This document shows, piece after piece, positions 1 through 6,089 of a stretch of DNA of 8,805 nucleotides (within the stretch, counting starts at the first letter, position 1; each line of letters opens with the position of its first letter). Made by a program: the position numbers and the translations under genes. A model generated the notes under the pieces. It ran no database searches. It had not been told where the DNA came from and saw only the letters and a list, made by a program, of their open reading frames with translations. This DNA comes from an uncultured Spirochaetia bacterium (GTDB taxonomy: Bacteria > Spirochaetota > UBA4802 > JAGODF01), in assembly GCA_937967705.1 (NCBI GenBank), contig CALCJG010000291.1, positions 1 to 8,805 of the forward strand. The letters are read 5' to 3'.

Positions 1-28
1 CACTTTTTGTCAATTAGATTTTATTATT

Positions 29-574
29 TTATTCGGATATCAACATCTTAAAAAGCTGGCTTGCGTAATAATAAACCTTGCACTCCTGTTTCCCAGCTTT
101 GGAGTAGGTTAATACGAGGACTTTCGTTTTTTTACTCATATAAGAATATATAGTCATATTCTTATCTTTCTGAATGGTAGCAGTCCCATAGGTATCAGTT
201 AATCTTTTAATGATATCGTTCACTGCGGAAGCACTTATCAAATCATAATTCTCAAGAACAGAATAGAGTTTGTTATTTACCAATAAAAAATCCTTCTCTG
301 GAATCTTCTTGGTCCTTAAAATGGTGATCTTCCCTTTATTATTACTGTCGATGGCAATAATATAGTTCATGATCTTGTTCTCATAATCCGGTTTATTTAT
401 AGGTTGAAACTCGACATAGTCTTTTCCGAGATATTTAGATATAACAGTCGGTTTTGAAATCCCCCAGTCGCCATAAGATTGGGGGAGAGCATCTTTATAG
501 AACATCAAACAAAACAATACCTGAATGGCGAGGAAAAGAAAGATCGGAAGTTTAGAATTTGATACTTTTATCAT
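29..574 (-). CDS. Hypothetical secreted or membrane-anchored protein
   Basis: A 181-residue protein that I do not recognise. The N-terminus is a short basic stretch (MIKVSNSK) followed by a hydrophobic segment at about residues 9-25, then a polar, Lys/Tyr-rich domain to the end. This is the layout of an exported protein held by an uncleaved signal anchor, or of one cleaved near residues 28-34, although no clear AxA site is present. A cysteine sits in the hydrophobic segment (VLFC), but Phe at -1 makes a lipobox unlikely. The rest is predicted mixed alpha/beta with no cysteine pairs or catalytic motif I can name. A short AGGG lies about 7 bases before the ATG. It is the last gene on the minus strand in this window, 196 bases downstream of the CNB-GGDEF gene, and probably has its own promoter (see 650-679). 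Its reality rests on length, the start context and a believable export signal. Confidence 0.7.
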   Translation of the reverse strand: MIKVSNSKLPIFLFLAIQVLFCLMFYKDALPQSYGDWGISKPTVISKYLGKDYVEFQPINKPDYENKIMNYIIAIDSNNKGKITILRTKKIPEKDFLLVNNKLYSVLENYDLISASAVNDIIKRLTDTYGTATIQKDKNMTIYSYMSKKTKVLVLTYSKAGKQECKVYYYASQLFKMLISE

Positions 575-649
575 GTTTAACCCTATTATTCACGTATGGA
601 CGGCATTTCTGATCGATTCATTTTGTCAGGTTGGCATATAAATCGTACT

Positions 650-679
650 AATATTCCCATTTACAATAAAAAATGTCAA
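650..679 (-). promoter_or_regulatory. Candidate sigma70-type promoter for the hypothetical gene at 29-574
   Basis: On the minus strand a perfect TTGACA lies at 679-674. After 18 bases comes AATATT at 655-650, matching TATAAT at four of six positions. This would place the start of transcription near 643 and give a leader of roughly 70 bases. The -35 is perfect but the -10 is weak, so this is only a candidate. Confidence 0.3.
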
Positions 680-716
680 TTCTTTTAAGATAATTTCGGA
701 AAAATATACCTCCAAT

Positions 717-738
717 TTCATAACCCAGGGTTTATGAA
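717..738. repeat. Near-palindrome between two minus-strand genes
   Basis: TTCATAA at 717-723 is mirrored by TTATGAA at 732-738, and CCC at 724-726 by GGG at 728-730; one extra T (731) breaks perfect symmetry. It lies 33 bases past the stop of the CNB-GGDEF gene and upstream of the candidate promoter of the next gene. As RNA the centre leaves almost no loop and no U-run follows directly, so it is a poor intrinsic terminator. A protein-binding site is equally possible. Confidence 0.4.
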
Positions 739-770
739 TACATTACAATGATCCAACTTGTTTTTATCTG

Positions 771-1787
771 TTATTTCTCCGCATCATACGAATCGGCACA
801 GGACACCCTGTTGCGGCCTTCCGCCTTAGCTCTGTACAAGGCCTGATCAGCCGCCTTCTTAAGCGTCTCTATCGTTCCAGCATCTTTAGGATACGTTGCC
901 AATCCCTGGCTGGTGGTCACCCGACTCCCTCCTCGCATCTCATTGCCGGGGAGCTGAATGTGTTCGACCTCCTCGCAGATCCGTATCGCCAGTTTCTGGG
1001 CATCGCTTTGATCAGTCCTTGGTAAAATTACTGCCAGTTCATCACCCCCGTAACGTGCCAGGACATCTCCCATCCTCAGGTTCCGTTTAAAAACATCAAT
1101 GACCGATTTTAGTATGAAATCACCGATTGCATGACCATGATTCTCATTCAGCTGTCGAAAATGATCCAAATCCACCATAAGCAGGGACAGGTAAGCTTTG
1201 TTATCCACGGCTGACTTAAATTCCTCTTTGAGCACTTCATCAAGATAACGCCGGTTATAGATTCCCGTCAACTCATCCATAATGGCCCTTTTTCTTGCTT
1301 CAACACCCCAATGGACGATATCGGATACAAAAATATTGGTGTTCTGAAGACGCTTCAAAGTGATATCAAGCATGTTATACATGATCTTTACCGCTATCTC
1401 TGGAGATAAGTCAATAAGCCTGCCGAATGCATCCTGGTGAATGATCATCATACTCGTATCACTTTTTGCGTAACAGGTGGCAGAACGGGGAGCATTTTCA
1501 AAAATCGACATCTCTCCGAAAAAATCACCAGTCAACACCTCGTCCAATTCCCGCTCACCTCCGCCAGGCAAGCGTATCGTGATTGCGATCCTCCCCTTTT
1601 CCACAATATACAGTTCCCTACCCTCATCCCCCTCTCTGAAGATAATCTCACCCTCACTGTAATCCTTAAAGTACAAAGCCTCCAGCAGAGTCAGCAACTC
1701 CTCTTCGTCGAGTGTTGAGAATATCGTCACGTTGTGAAGAAACTGTGTCCTGTCATCCATGGCAGTAGTGATTTTACTACGAAACAC
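771..1787 (-). CDS. Cyclic-nucleotide-binding domain fused to a GGDEF (diguanylate cyclase) domain
   Basis: A 338-residue cytoplasmic signalling protein. Residues about 18-125 are a CRP-type cyclic-nucleotide-binding fold, with a phosphate-binding cassette GEMSIFENAPRS (G91, E92, R101) that keeps the usual Gly-Glu and Arg. A helical linker (130-168) leads to a complete GGDEF domain: DELTGIYNRR (171-180), metal Asp D206, N214, D223, the active-site loop GGDEL (247-251) and the C-terminal ALYRAKAEGRNRV. An RxxD inhibitory site (R238-D241) lies exactly five residues before the loop, as in feedback-inhibited cyclases. The loop ends in Leu instead of Phe. No DNA-binding helix-turn-helix is present, so it is not a CRP regulator. 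It probably makes c-di-GMP under control of cAMP or cGMP. The given start is GTG; an ATG at 1760 (residue 10) begins closer to the domain and fits a promoter that overlaps the GTG, giving 329 residues. No good ribosome-binding site precedes either start. Confidence 0.93.
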   Translation of the reverse strand: MFRSKITTAMDDRTQFLHNVTIFSTLDEEELLTLLEALYFKDYSEGEIIFREGDEGRELYIVEKGRIAITIRLPGGGERELDEVLTGDFFGEMSIFENAPRSATCYAKSDTSMMIIHQDAFGRLIDLSPEIAVKIMYNMLDITLKRLQNTNIFVSDIVHWGVEARKRAIMDELTGIYNRRYLDEVLKEEFKSAVDNKAYLSLLMVDLDHFRQLNENHGHAIGDFILKSVIDVFKRNLRMGDVLARYGGDELAVILPRTDQSDAQKLAIRICEEVEHIQLPGNEMRGGSRVTTSQGLATYPKDAGTIETLKKAADQALYRAKAEGRNRVSCADSYDAEK

Positions 1788-1798
1788 TTCTTTGTCAA
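1771..1798 (-). promoter_or_regulatory. Strong sigma70-like promoter overlapping the annotated start of the CNB-GGDEF gene
   Basis: Reading the minus strand, TTGACA (1798-1793, six of six) is followed after 16 bases by TAAAAT (1776-1771, five of six). Transcription would start near 1764, only a few bases before the ATG at 1760, and downstream of the GTG at 1787. If used, the mRNA would be nearly leaderless and translation would begin at 1760. A short inverted repeat GTAGT/ACTAC (1765-1769 and 1776-1780) straddles the -10 and could be an operator, though five-base arms are weak evidence. Confidence 0.45.
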
Positions 1799-1991
1799 CA
1801 CTATATCATTATCTGTCATGAAGATAAGTATACCTTCCCTTTGATATTCAACTGCAATCAGAAGCCCCTGTCTCTTAAACGCTTCTACAGTCGTAACTAT
1901 ATCCACCCAGCACAATTAGTTACAGGGTCATTATAATATCCGCTTCTCATAACAGCTGTATAAATGAATTGAAAAAAAATGCTTAAAGAAT

Positions 1992-2013
1992 AACTATAGT
2001 TGATCCTTGGATC
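1992..2013. promoter_or_regulatory. Two abutting palindromes just upstream of the carbon-nitrogen hydrolase gene
   Basis: AACTATAGTT (1992-2001) is a perfect 10-base palindrome. It is directly followed by GATCC-TT-GGATC (2002-2013), a perfect interrupted palindrome. Together they end 14 bases before the ATG at 2028. TATAGT inside the first palindrome could serve as a -10 element, but no convincing -35 lies 17 bases upstream. The arrangement resembles an operator over a promoter and start of transcription; this is inference. Confidence 0.35.
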
Positions 2014-2027
2014 GAAACTAATATTAA

Positions 2028-2750
2028 ATGAAAAAAATAAGAATAATACTCTGCCAGTTACCACTTGGTGAAATGGTATCCCGAAAGGATTTCCAGGAAA
2101 TCCAGGATTACAGGCCGGATTTCGTCTGTTTCCCTGAATATTTTTTTGTGAATCGAAGGATCGGGAATCACGGCCAGACACCCCATAATTTCAAACGGCA
2201 AATGTCTCTTATCGAGCTGCTTTCCAAGAAGCTGGATACCACTGTTATTGGTGGAACCATGCCGGAAGTGTTTCAAAACAACATGTACAATACCTCTTTC
2301 GTTTTCGATAACGGTCGATATTTGGGATATTACAGGAAGATAAACCTCTTTTTTGCCGAAGTCGGCAAGATTACTCCCGGGACCGACTACAAGGTTTTCC
2401 AATCTAGGGGGGTGTGTTTCGGGATTCTCATCTGTGCCGACGTGTTTTTCGAAGAAAGCTTTCTGACCATGAAAAGAATGGGGGCGCAAATCGTTTTCAT
2501 TCCAACATTCTCACCAAGAAAAATAGAGACCATCGAGGAAAAATACCGAAGGGATCAGGATATCTTTGTCAAAGGGGCACATATATCGGACTGCGTGTTA
2601 GCAAAGGTATGCGGCGTACCCTCTGCCTACAAGGATTTCATCCAGGCCCGCAGCCTCATCACCGACGCAAAGGGAATTATATACCGTGTTCCCCCAGAAG
2701 CCGAAGAAAGATCCCTGATAATAAAACAGGAGATTACCATAAGACACTGA
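2028..2750 (+). CDS. Carbon-nitrogen hydrolase (nitrilase superfamily)
   Basis: A 240-residue soluble enzyme of the nitrilase/amidase superfamily, which cleaves non-peptide C-N bonds through a Glu-Lys-Cys triad. All three residues are visible: Glu37 in CFPEYFF, Lys104 in YYRKINLF and Cys136 in LICADVFF. Glu111, soon after the lysine, could be the second glutamate conserved in many members. It begins directly with the first beta strand (KIRIILCQL) and has no signal peptide. At 240 residues it is shorter than the usual 260-300, with a compact C-terminus but no sign of a break. I cannot assign the substrate: the superfamily covers omega-amidase, carbamoylputrescine amidase, NAD synthetase glutaminase domains and others. 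No Shine-Dalgarno sequence precedes the ATG, and the bases before it are A/T-rich. It is divergent from the CNB-GGDEF gene, convergent with the cold-shock gene, and appears to be a single-gene unit ending at the hairpin at 2765-2793. Confidence 0.92.
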   Translation: MKKIRIILCQLPLGEMVSRKDFQEIQDYRPDFVCFPEYFFVNRRIGNHGQTPHNFKRQMSLIELLSKKLDTTVIGGTMPEVFQNNMYNTSFVFDNGRYLGYYRKINLFFAEVGKITPGTDYKVFQSRGVCFGILICADVFFEESFLTMKRMGAQIVFIPTFSPRKIETIEEKYRRDQDIFVKGAHISDCVLAKVCGVPSAYKDFIQARSLITDAKGIIYRVPPEAEERSLIIKQEITIRH

Positions 2751-2764
2751 ACTTATTGATGAAA

Positions 2765-2793
2765 AAAGGGATGCCGGAGCATCCCTTTATTTT
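2765..2793. terminator. Bidirectional intrinsic terminator
   Basis: A perfect 10-bp stem AAAGGGATGC (2765-2774) / GCATCCCTTT (2779-2788) closes a CGGA loop. On the plus strand it is followed by ATTTT (2789-2793). On the minus strand the RNA runs into a U-tract, because six A's occupy 2762-2767 on the plus strand. It sits in the 61-base gap between the convergent carbon-nitrogen hydrolase and cold-shock genes and can end both transcripts. Confidence 0.88.
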
Positions 2794-2811
2794 CTGGTAT
2801 GAAGGGGATTG

Positions 2812-3012
2812 TTATATTATCTTAACCGCTACGGCCCTGGGGCCTTTATCACTGTTTTCAATTTCGAATTGTACTTTATCACCCTCGTTTAAAGTTTTGA
2901 AACCATCACCATGAATACCTGAGTAATGAACAAACACATCACTGCCATCCTCATTGGTAATAAAACCGAATCCCTTCTTGTCGTTAAACCATTTTACTAC
3001 ACCATTGGGCAT
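2812..3012 (-). CDS. csp: Cold-shock protein (CspA family)
   Basis: A 66-residue single cold-shock domain, the usual length for the family, which binds single-stranded RNA and DNA and melts mRNA structure in the cytoplasm. The protein opens with [18 protein letters not shown] and carries both RNA-binding motifs intact: RNP1 KGFGFI and RNP2 VFVHY, followed by the family's acidic GDKVQFEIE strand and GPRAVAV end. A longer reading from 3045 adds 11 residues ([11 protein letters not shown]), but AAGGAG at 3026-3021 lies eight bases before the ATG at 3012, and the family begins at this Met, so I use the shorter start. A strong promoter candidate at 3142-3170 would give a leader of about 120 bases, as expected for cold-inducible csp mRNAs. 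The gene ends 19 bases before the shared terminator. Whether this copy is cold-induced or constitutive cannot be told from sequence. Confidence 0.97.
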   Translation of the reverse strand: MPNGVVKWFNDKKGFGFITNEDGSDVFVHYSGIHGDGFKTLNEGDKVQFEIENSDKGPRAVAVKII

Positions 3013-3020
3013 ATCGATAA

Positions 3021-3026
3021 CTCCTT
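3021..3026 (-). promoter_or_regulatory. Ribosome-binding site that fixes the csp start
   Basis: AAGGAG on the minus strand, eight bases before the ATG at 3012. It is the best Shine-Dalgarno match in the window and rules against the upstream in-frame start at 3045. Confidence 0.85.
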
Positions 3027-3141
3027 GAATAATAATCTGCGGCAAAACGCCTATGGCTGCCCCTTCAATTACCCTTCGCCTTCAAAGCCCAAGAAGAACA
3101 AACATAAGGGAAAATATGAATAGACCACCACTAATCTAAAC

Positions 3142-3170
3142 AGAATAGATGGTGATACATCTCTTGTCAA
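3142..3170 (-). promoter_or_regulatory. Candidate csp promoter with a long leader
   Basis: On the minus strand TTGACA (3170-3165, perfect) is followed after 17 bases by TATTCT (3147-3142, four of six). The expected start near 3135 leaves a leader of about 120 bases before the csp ATG at 3012. Long leaders are known in cold-shock genes, where they act as thermosensors. The promoter lies about 66 bases past the tyrS stop, so csp can be transcribed on its own. Confidence 0.5.
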
Positions 3171-3236
3171 TAAATAATTGGAATAATTTTGATTTATTTT
3201 TGTGCATATGGACCCTATTTCACAGGATTGGAGATA

Positions 3237-4451
3237 TCATCCCATCACCCTAGCAAACCTTCTTTTCCCCACTTTGAGGATGAATTCAGCAGGAAAAGAA
3301 ACCTCATGGTCCTCGGAACTGATTTTATCATTATCAATGTAAACCCCGCCGCCCTTGACGAGCCTTCTAGCCTCACCATTCGAGCCCGCCATTCCCGACA
3401 GGACGAGCAACTTAACGATCCAGAGCTTACCCTCATTGATCTCCTCGGCAGGTACATGGAATTCCGGTATCTCATCGGGCAAATCCTTCTTTACGAATAT
3501 ACGGTTGAATTCCGCCTCTGCGCTTTCAGCCGTTTCCCTGTCATAAAACTGGGCACATATCTCTTTGGCGAGCTTGACCTTTACATCTCTCGGATGAACG
3601 CTGCCATCCCTTATTCCCCGCCTGAAGCCCTCATATTCCTCCTTGGGCACATCGGTAACCAGATCAAAATATAGGAACATCAATTCGTCGGAAATTGACA
3701 TCACCTTTCCAAATATCTCCTTTGGGGATTCATTGATCCCGATGTAATTATTGAGGGACTTGCTCATTTTTTGAACGCCGTCCAGACCCACGAGAAGAGG
3801 TAGGGTCATGATAATCTGAGGTTCCTGACCATATTCCTTCTGCAGGTCTCTTCCCACCAAAAGATTAAACTTCTGATCGGTTCCGCCCAGTTCAATATCC
3901 GCCTTCAAAGCTACGGAATCGTAACCCTGAACGAGGGGATACATAAATTCCAGTATGGATATGGGTTTTCCCTCCTTATACCTTTTCGAGAAATCATCTC
4001 TTTCCAGCATACGGGCAACATTATAATGAGAAGTCAGCTCCAGCACATCGCTGAACATCATCGGTGTACACCAGCGCGAATTGAAATCAATAACAGTTTT
4101 TTCCGGATTTAAAATTTTAAAAACCTGTTTTTTATATGTCTCGGCATTGGCCATCACCTCCTCGCGAGTCAGGCGCTTTCTGGTCTCAGATTTTCCTGTC
4201 GGATCACCGATCATCCCGGTAAAATCCCCGATGAGAAAAATAATAGTATGGCCCATGTCCTGGAAGTGTTTCATTTTCCTCAAGAGTACAGTATGTCCCA
4301 GATGGATGTCCGGGGCTGTAGGATCAAAGCCGGCCTTGACGATCAACGGCCTGTTTCCCTTTTCGGATTGTTCGATTTTTTTCTGAAAATCCTCCATCGG
4401 GATAATTTCATCAGTTCCTCTTTTTAAAAGCTCGATGTCATTCTTTATCAT
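3237..4451 (-). CDS. tyrS: Tyrosyl-tRNA synthetase (TyrZ-type clade, KMSKS form)
   Basis: A complete 404-residue class I aminoacyl-tRNA synthetase that charges tRNA-Tyr with tyrosine in the cytoplasm. Residues about 35-320 form the catalytic core: HLGH (50-53) is the HIGH signature in [24 protein letters not shown] follows at 82-91, and KMSKS is at 228-232. Residues about 340-404 are an S4 RNA-binding domain ([20 protein letters not shown]). The [10 protein letters not shown] plus KMSKS combination marks the second bacterial TyrRS clade, represented by Bacillus TyrZ, rather than the KFGKT form of E. coli and Bacillus TyrS. Only a weak GGG-containing site precedes the ATG. The 143-base upstream gap holds TTGACA on the minus strand (4553-4548) but no good -10 at standard spacing, and a small hairpin (stem TTGTTT/AAACAA, 4479-4494). 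I see no T-box core. It may be transcribed with the upstream ispF and STAS genes or from its own promoter. Confidence 0.98.
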   Translation of the reverse strand: MIKNDIELLKRGTDEIIPMEDFQKKIEQSEKGNRPLIVKAGFDPTAPDIHLGHTVLLRKMKHFQDMGHTIIFLIGDFTGMIGDPTGKSETRKRLTREEVMANAETYKKQVFKILNPEKTVIDFNSRWCTPMMFSDVLELTSHYNVARMLERDDFSKRYKEGKPISILEFMYPLVQGYDSVALKADIELGGTDQKFNLLVGRDLQKEYGQEPQIIMTLPLLVGLDGVQKMSKSLNNYIGINESPKEIFGKVMSISDELMFLYFDLVTDVPKEEYEGFRRGIRDGSVHPRDVKVKLAKEICAQFYDRETAESAEAEFNRIFVKKDLPDEIPEFHVPAEEINEGKLWIVKLLVLSGMAGSNGEARRLVKGGGVYIDNDKISSEDHEVSFPAEFILKVGKRRFARVMG

Positions 4452-4594
4452 CTTATCTACCCGGCATTGATAATGTGGTTGTTTACAGAAACAAACCGTT
4501 ATAGCGGTCTCCAGCCATGAATAAACACTTCAATATCAATAATTGAGTGTCAACATTTTAATGTCAGCCAATTAAATTTTCGAAGGGAGGTGTA

Positions 4595-5092
4595 TTATTT
4601 TTTTGAAAGGAGTGCAACAGCCTGTACAGCTATGCCCTCTTCGCGCCCAGTAAAACCCAGTTTTTCTGTCGTTTTACCTTTAATGGAAATCCTGTCCAGT
4701 GGCAGTCCACCCAGCGCTTGGGAGATCTTATCTTTCATAGCGGGAATATGGGGTGCGATTTTTGGTTTTTCACAGATGACGACCGTATCAATATTAATAA
4801 TACCAAATCCAGCCGATGAAATGAATTGATAGGCCTTTTCCAACAGAAGGATGCTGCTTATGCCTTTATACCGAGCATCCGAATCAGGGAAATGCACTCC
4901 GATATCGCCCGATCCCGCAGCTCCGAGAATTGAATCGATTATGGCATGAAGCAGGACATCTGCATCAGAATGACCCAGGAGACCAGGTACATTTTCGATC
5001 TTCACCCCTCCAAGGAATAACACCCTTTCATGAGAGAACGCGTGAACATCATATCCCAAGCCGATGCGGAAATTGTCCATTAACTGATTCAT
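4595..5092 (-). CDS. ispF: 2-C-methyl-D-erythritol 2,4-cyclodiphosphate synthase
   Basis: A 165-residue enzyme of the MEP (non-mevalonate) isoprenoid pathway. It converts CDP-methylerythritol 2-phosphate to the cyclic diphosphate with loss of CMP, normally as a trimer. The metal ligands are visible as D15 and H17 (GYDVH) and H49 (ADVLLHA), matching D8, H10 and H42 of the E. coli enzyme. The HSDADVLLHA, GDIGVHFPD and KTTEKLGFTGREEGIAVQAVALL signatures are all present. Length is typical. The ATG at 5092 and another at 5080 are both possible; neither has a clear ribosome-binding site, and the longer adds only four residues. Its usual partner ispD is not adjacent. The upstream STAS gene ends 66 bases away on the same strand, so the two may share a transcript. 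No terminator is visible after the stop. Confidence 0.98.
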   Translation of the reverse strand: MNQLMDNFRIGLGYDVHAFSHERVLFLGGVKIENVPGLLGHSDADVLLHAIIDSILGAAGSGDIGVHFPDSDARYKGISSILLLEKAYQFISSAGFGIINIDTVVICEKPKIAPHIPAMKDKISQALGGLPLDRISIKGKTTEKLGFTGREEGIAVQAVALLSKK

Positions 5093-5158
5093 TTTACCGG
5101 AAGATTATTACTGTTTTACATCTTCATGGATGGAAGAGAAGCATTCCCTTCTGTAACT

Positions 5159-5458
5159 TCACAAATTGAAAACATCCGAGAGGGAACTCAACTGAAGAAC
5201 ATTCATCACATTGGGGCTGACTTTACTTATCTTAAGAAGTTTGCTTTTCTTTTTTTGAAGCTTCATTAGACTGATAAGAACCCCTACGCCGGAAGAGTCG
5301 ATATAATCAACATTCGACAGATCAAGTATTACATTTTTATCTATGTTTTGACCTATGTCGAACAGCTTTTCTTTGAACTCCTTTATAGTCATCATCTCGA
5401 TGTCGCCCTGTACAACTATGTCGACCTGACTATCGTTCTCTTTTATTTCAATATTCAT
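5159..5458 (-). CDS. STAS-domain protein (anti-anti-sigma factor-like)
   Basis: A 99-residue single STAS domain of the SpoIIAA/RsbV type. Such proteins bind and release anti-sigma factor kinases, switching when a serine is phosphorylated. The key loop DSSGVGVL is intact (D54, S55, S56, G57); by analogy with SpoIIAA, the serine next to the glycine is the likely target. The fold order fits: VDIVVQGDI strand, VILDLSNVDYIDSSG, then SPNVMNVLQLSSLSDVF. A longer reading from 5476 adds six residues (MRRGSD), but AGAGGA at 5470-5465 lies six bases before the ATG at 5458, which I therefore prefer. No serine kinase, PP2C phosphatase or sigma factor is in the window, so its partner is unknown. It could instead regulate a c-di-GMP or chemotaxis-linked process. 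It is first in a minus-strand run (STAS, ispF, tyrS, csp) and is divergent from the periplasmic-protein operon. Confidence 0.92.
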   Translation of the reverse strand: MNIEIKENDSQVDIVVQGDIEMMTIKEFKEKLFDIGQNIDKNVILDLSNVDYIDSSGVGVLISLMKLQKKKSKLLKISKVSPNVMNVLQLSSLSDVFNL

Positions 5459-5464
5459 ATCACT

Positions 5465-5470
5465 TCCTCT
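5465..5470 (-). promoter_or_regulatory. Ribosome-binding site that fixes the STAS gene start
   Basis: AGAGGA on the minus strand, six bases before the ATG at 5458. It supports that start over the in-frame upstream start at 5476. Confidence 0.7.
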
Positions 5471-5703
5471 TCGCAATAATATAATACAAAATCAAAGTTA
5501 GTGATCTACTCAACAATGCAAACCATTAGGTTCAGTTTTTCAAAAAGTTATTTTAATATTCCAAGTTATTTAAGTCAAATATAAATTTCTACAATTTTGT
5601 AAATTCGAAATTTTTTGTTGACTCCTCGGCTTGAACAAGTTAAGAAAAATGCCGCATCGAATGCAAATCGGAATTTTAATACATCATCAAAACTCTGTGT
5701 GAG
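5471..5703. promoter_or_regulatory. A/T-rich divergent regulatory region between the STAS gene and the periplasmic-protein operon
   Basis: This gap must hold the promoters of both divergent units. On the plus strand TTGACT (5618-5623, five of six) is the best -35, but the sequence 17 bases later (TAAGAA) is a poor -10. For the minus strand, TATTAT-like sequences lie near 5475-5486 without a matching -35. An A/T-rich bulged inverted repeat, AATTT-CT-ACAA / TTGT-AAATT, spans 5584-5605 and could be an operator or just the result of base composition. No gene is visible here. Confidence 0.35.
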
Positions 5704-5714
5704 AGGGGTCATCC

Positions 5715-6074
5715 ATGCGTTTCAATTTGTTGCTTATTACAGTCTCCTTGTGCATTTTTTCCCTAGCTTCGACGGCAGTTTATGCAGATCGTTATTCAGC
5801 CAGCGAAGTGCAAAAGCTCATCAAGGAAACAGAAGAAAAACTCGAATCTGTCAAGTCCGATGGAGCTGAAAGCTATGCTCCCAAGGAAGTAACACGGATT
5901 GAAGACTACATCAAGGAAGCCAAGAAACAGCTAGAAGAAAATGAACGAGATATAGCCTATTACGAGATTAACAAGGCTTTGGCCTTTTTCAAGCTTATCA
6001 GTGCCAAAAAGGAGCTACTGGATGCTGAAACCTCTTTGAAAAACATCCAGGATATAAAGAACAATCTGAGATAA
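5715..6074 (+). CDS. Small periplasmic helical protein (DUF4398-like)
   Basis: A 119-residue exported protein. It has a clear signal peptide: basic start MRF, a hydrophobic core at about 4-20, and a signal peptidase I site AVYA|D after residue 24. No lipobox is present. The mature 95 residues are almost all alpha-helical, rich in Lys/Glu/Ala, with a YAPKE motif (54-58) followed by two amphipathic helices. This resembles the DUF4398 family, which often sits next to OmpA-like genes; the family call is from pattern, not from a search. AGGGG at 5704-5708 lies six bases before the ATG. The next gene starts 15 bases after the stop, so the two form an operon. The helical part also resembles the N-terminal half of that neighbour, suggesting a related or interacting partner. 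The function is unknown; a structural or scaffolding role in the envelope is inference. Confidence 0.85.
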   Translation: MRFNLLLITVSLCIFSLASTAVYADRYSASEVQKLIKETEEKLESVKSDGAESYAPKEVTRIEDYIKEAKKQLEENERDIAYYEINKALAFFKLISAKKELLDAETSLKNIQDIKNNLR

Positions 6075-6089
6075 TCCGGGAGGTATGCA

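Noticed and set aside
499..547. Possible lipoprotein signal (VLFC) in the hypothetical protein at 29-574
   Set aside because: The residue before the cysteine is Phe, and the cysteine sits inside the hydrophobic core rather than at its end.
541..550. AGATCGGAAG, identical to the first ten bases of the Illumina adapter
   Set aside because: It is followed by TTTAG, not the next adapter bases, and lies in the open frame of the hypothetical gene, so it is a coincidence.
1727..1915. Minus-strand 62-residue open frame overlapping the start of the CNB-GGDEF gene
   Set aside because: It starts with TTG directly after a stop, has no ribosome-binding site, and its last third overlaps a well-supported gene in another frame.
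3189..3674. Plus-strand 161-residue open frame opposite the 3' end of tyrS
   Set aside because: It is antisense to a well-conserved gene with clear motifs, and its sequence shows no domain of its own.
4452..4594. Possible T-box or other tRNA-sensing leader before tyrS
   Set aside because: The antiterminator core of T-boxes is absent, there is no terminator hairpin with a U-run, and the only hairpin (4479-4494) is short and A/T-rich.
4595..5458. STAS gene and ispF as a functional pair
   Set aside because: They are adjacent on one strand, but no known link joins isoprenoid synthesis to anti-anti-sigma factors; shared transcription is the most that can be said.
5584..5605. A/T-rich bulged inverted repeat upstream of the periplasmic-protein operon
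   Set aside because: Short arms made almost only of A and T in an A/T-rich gap are expected by chance; kept only as a note on the divergent region.
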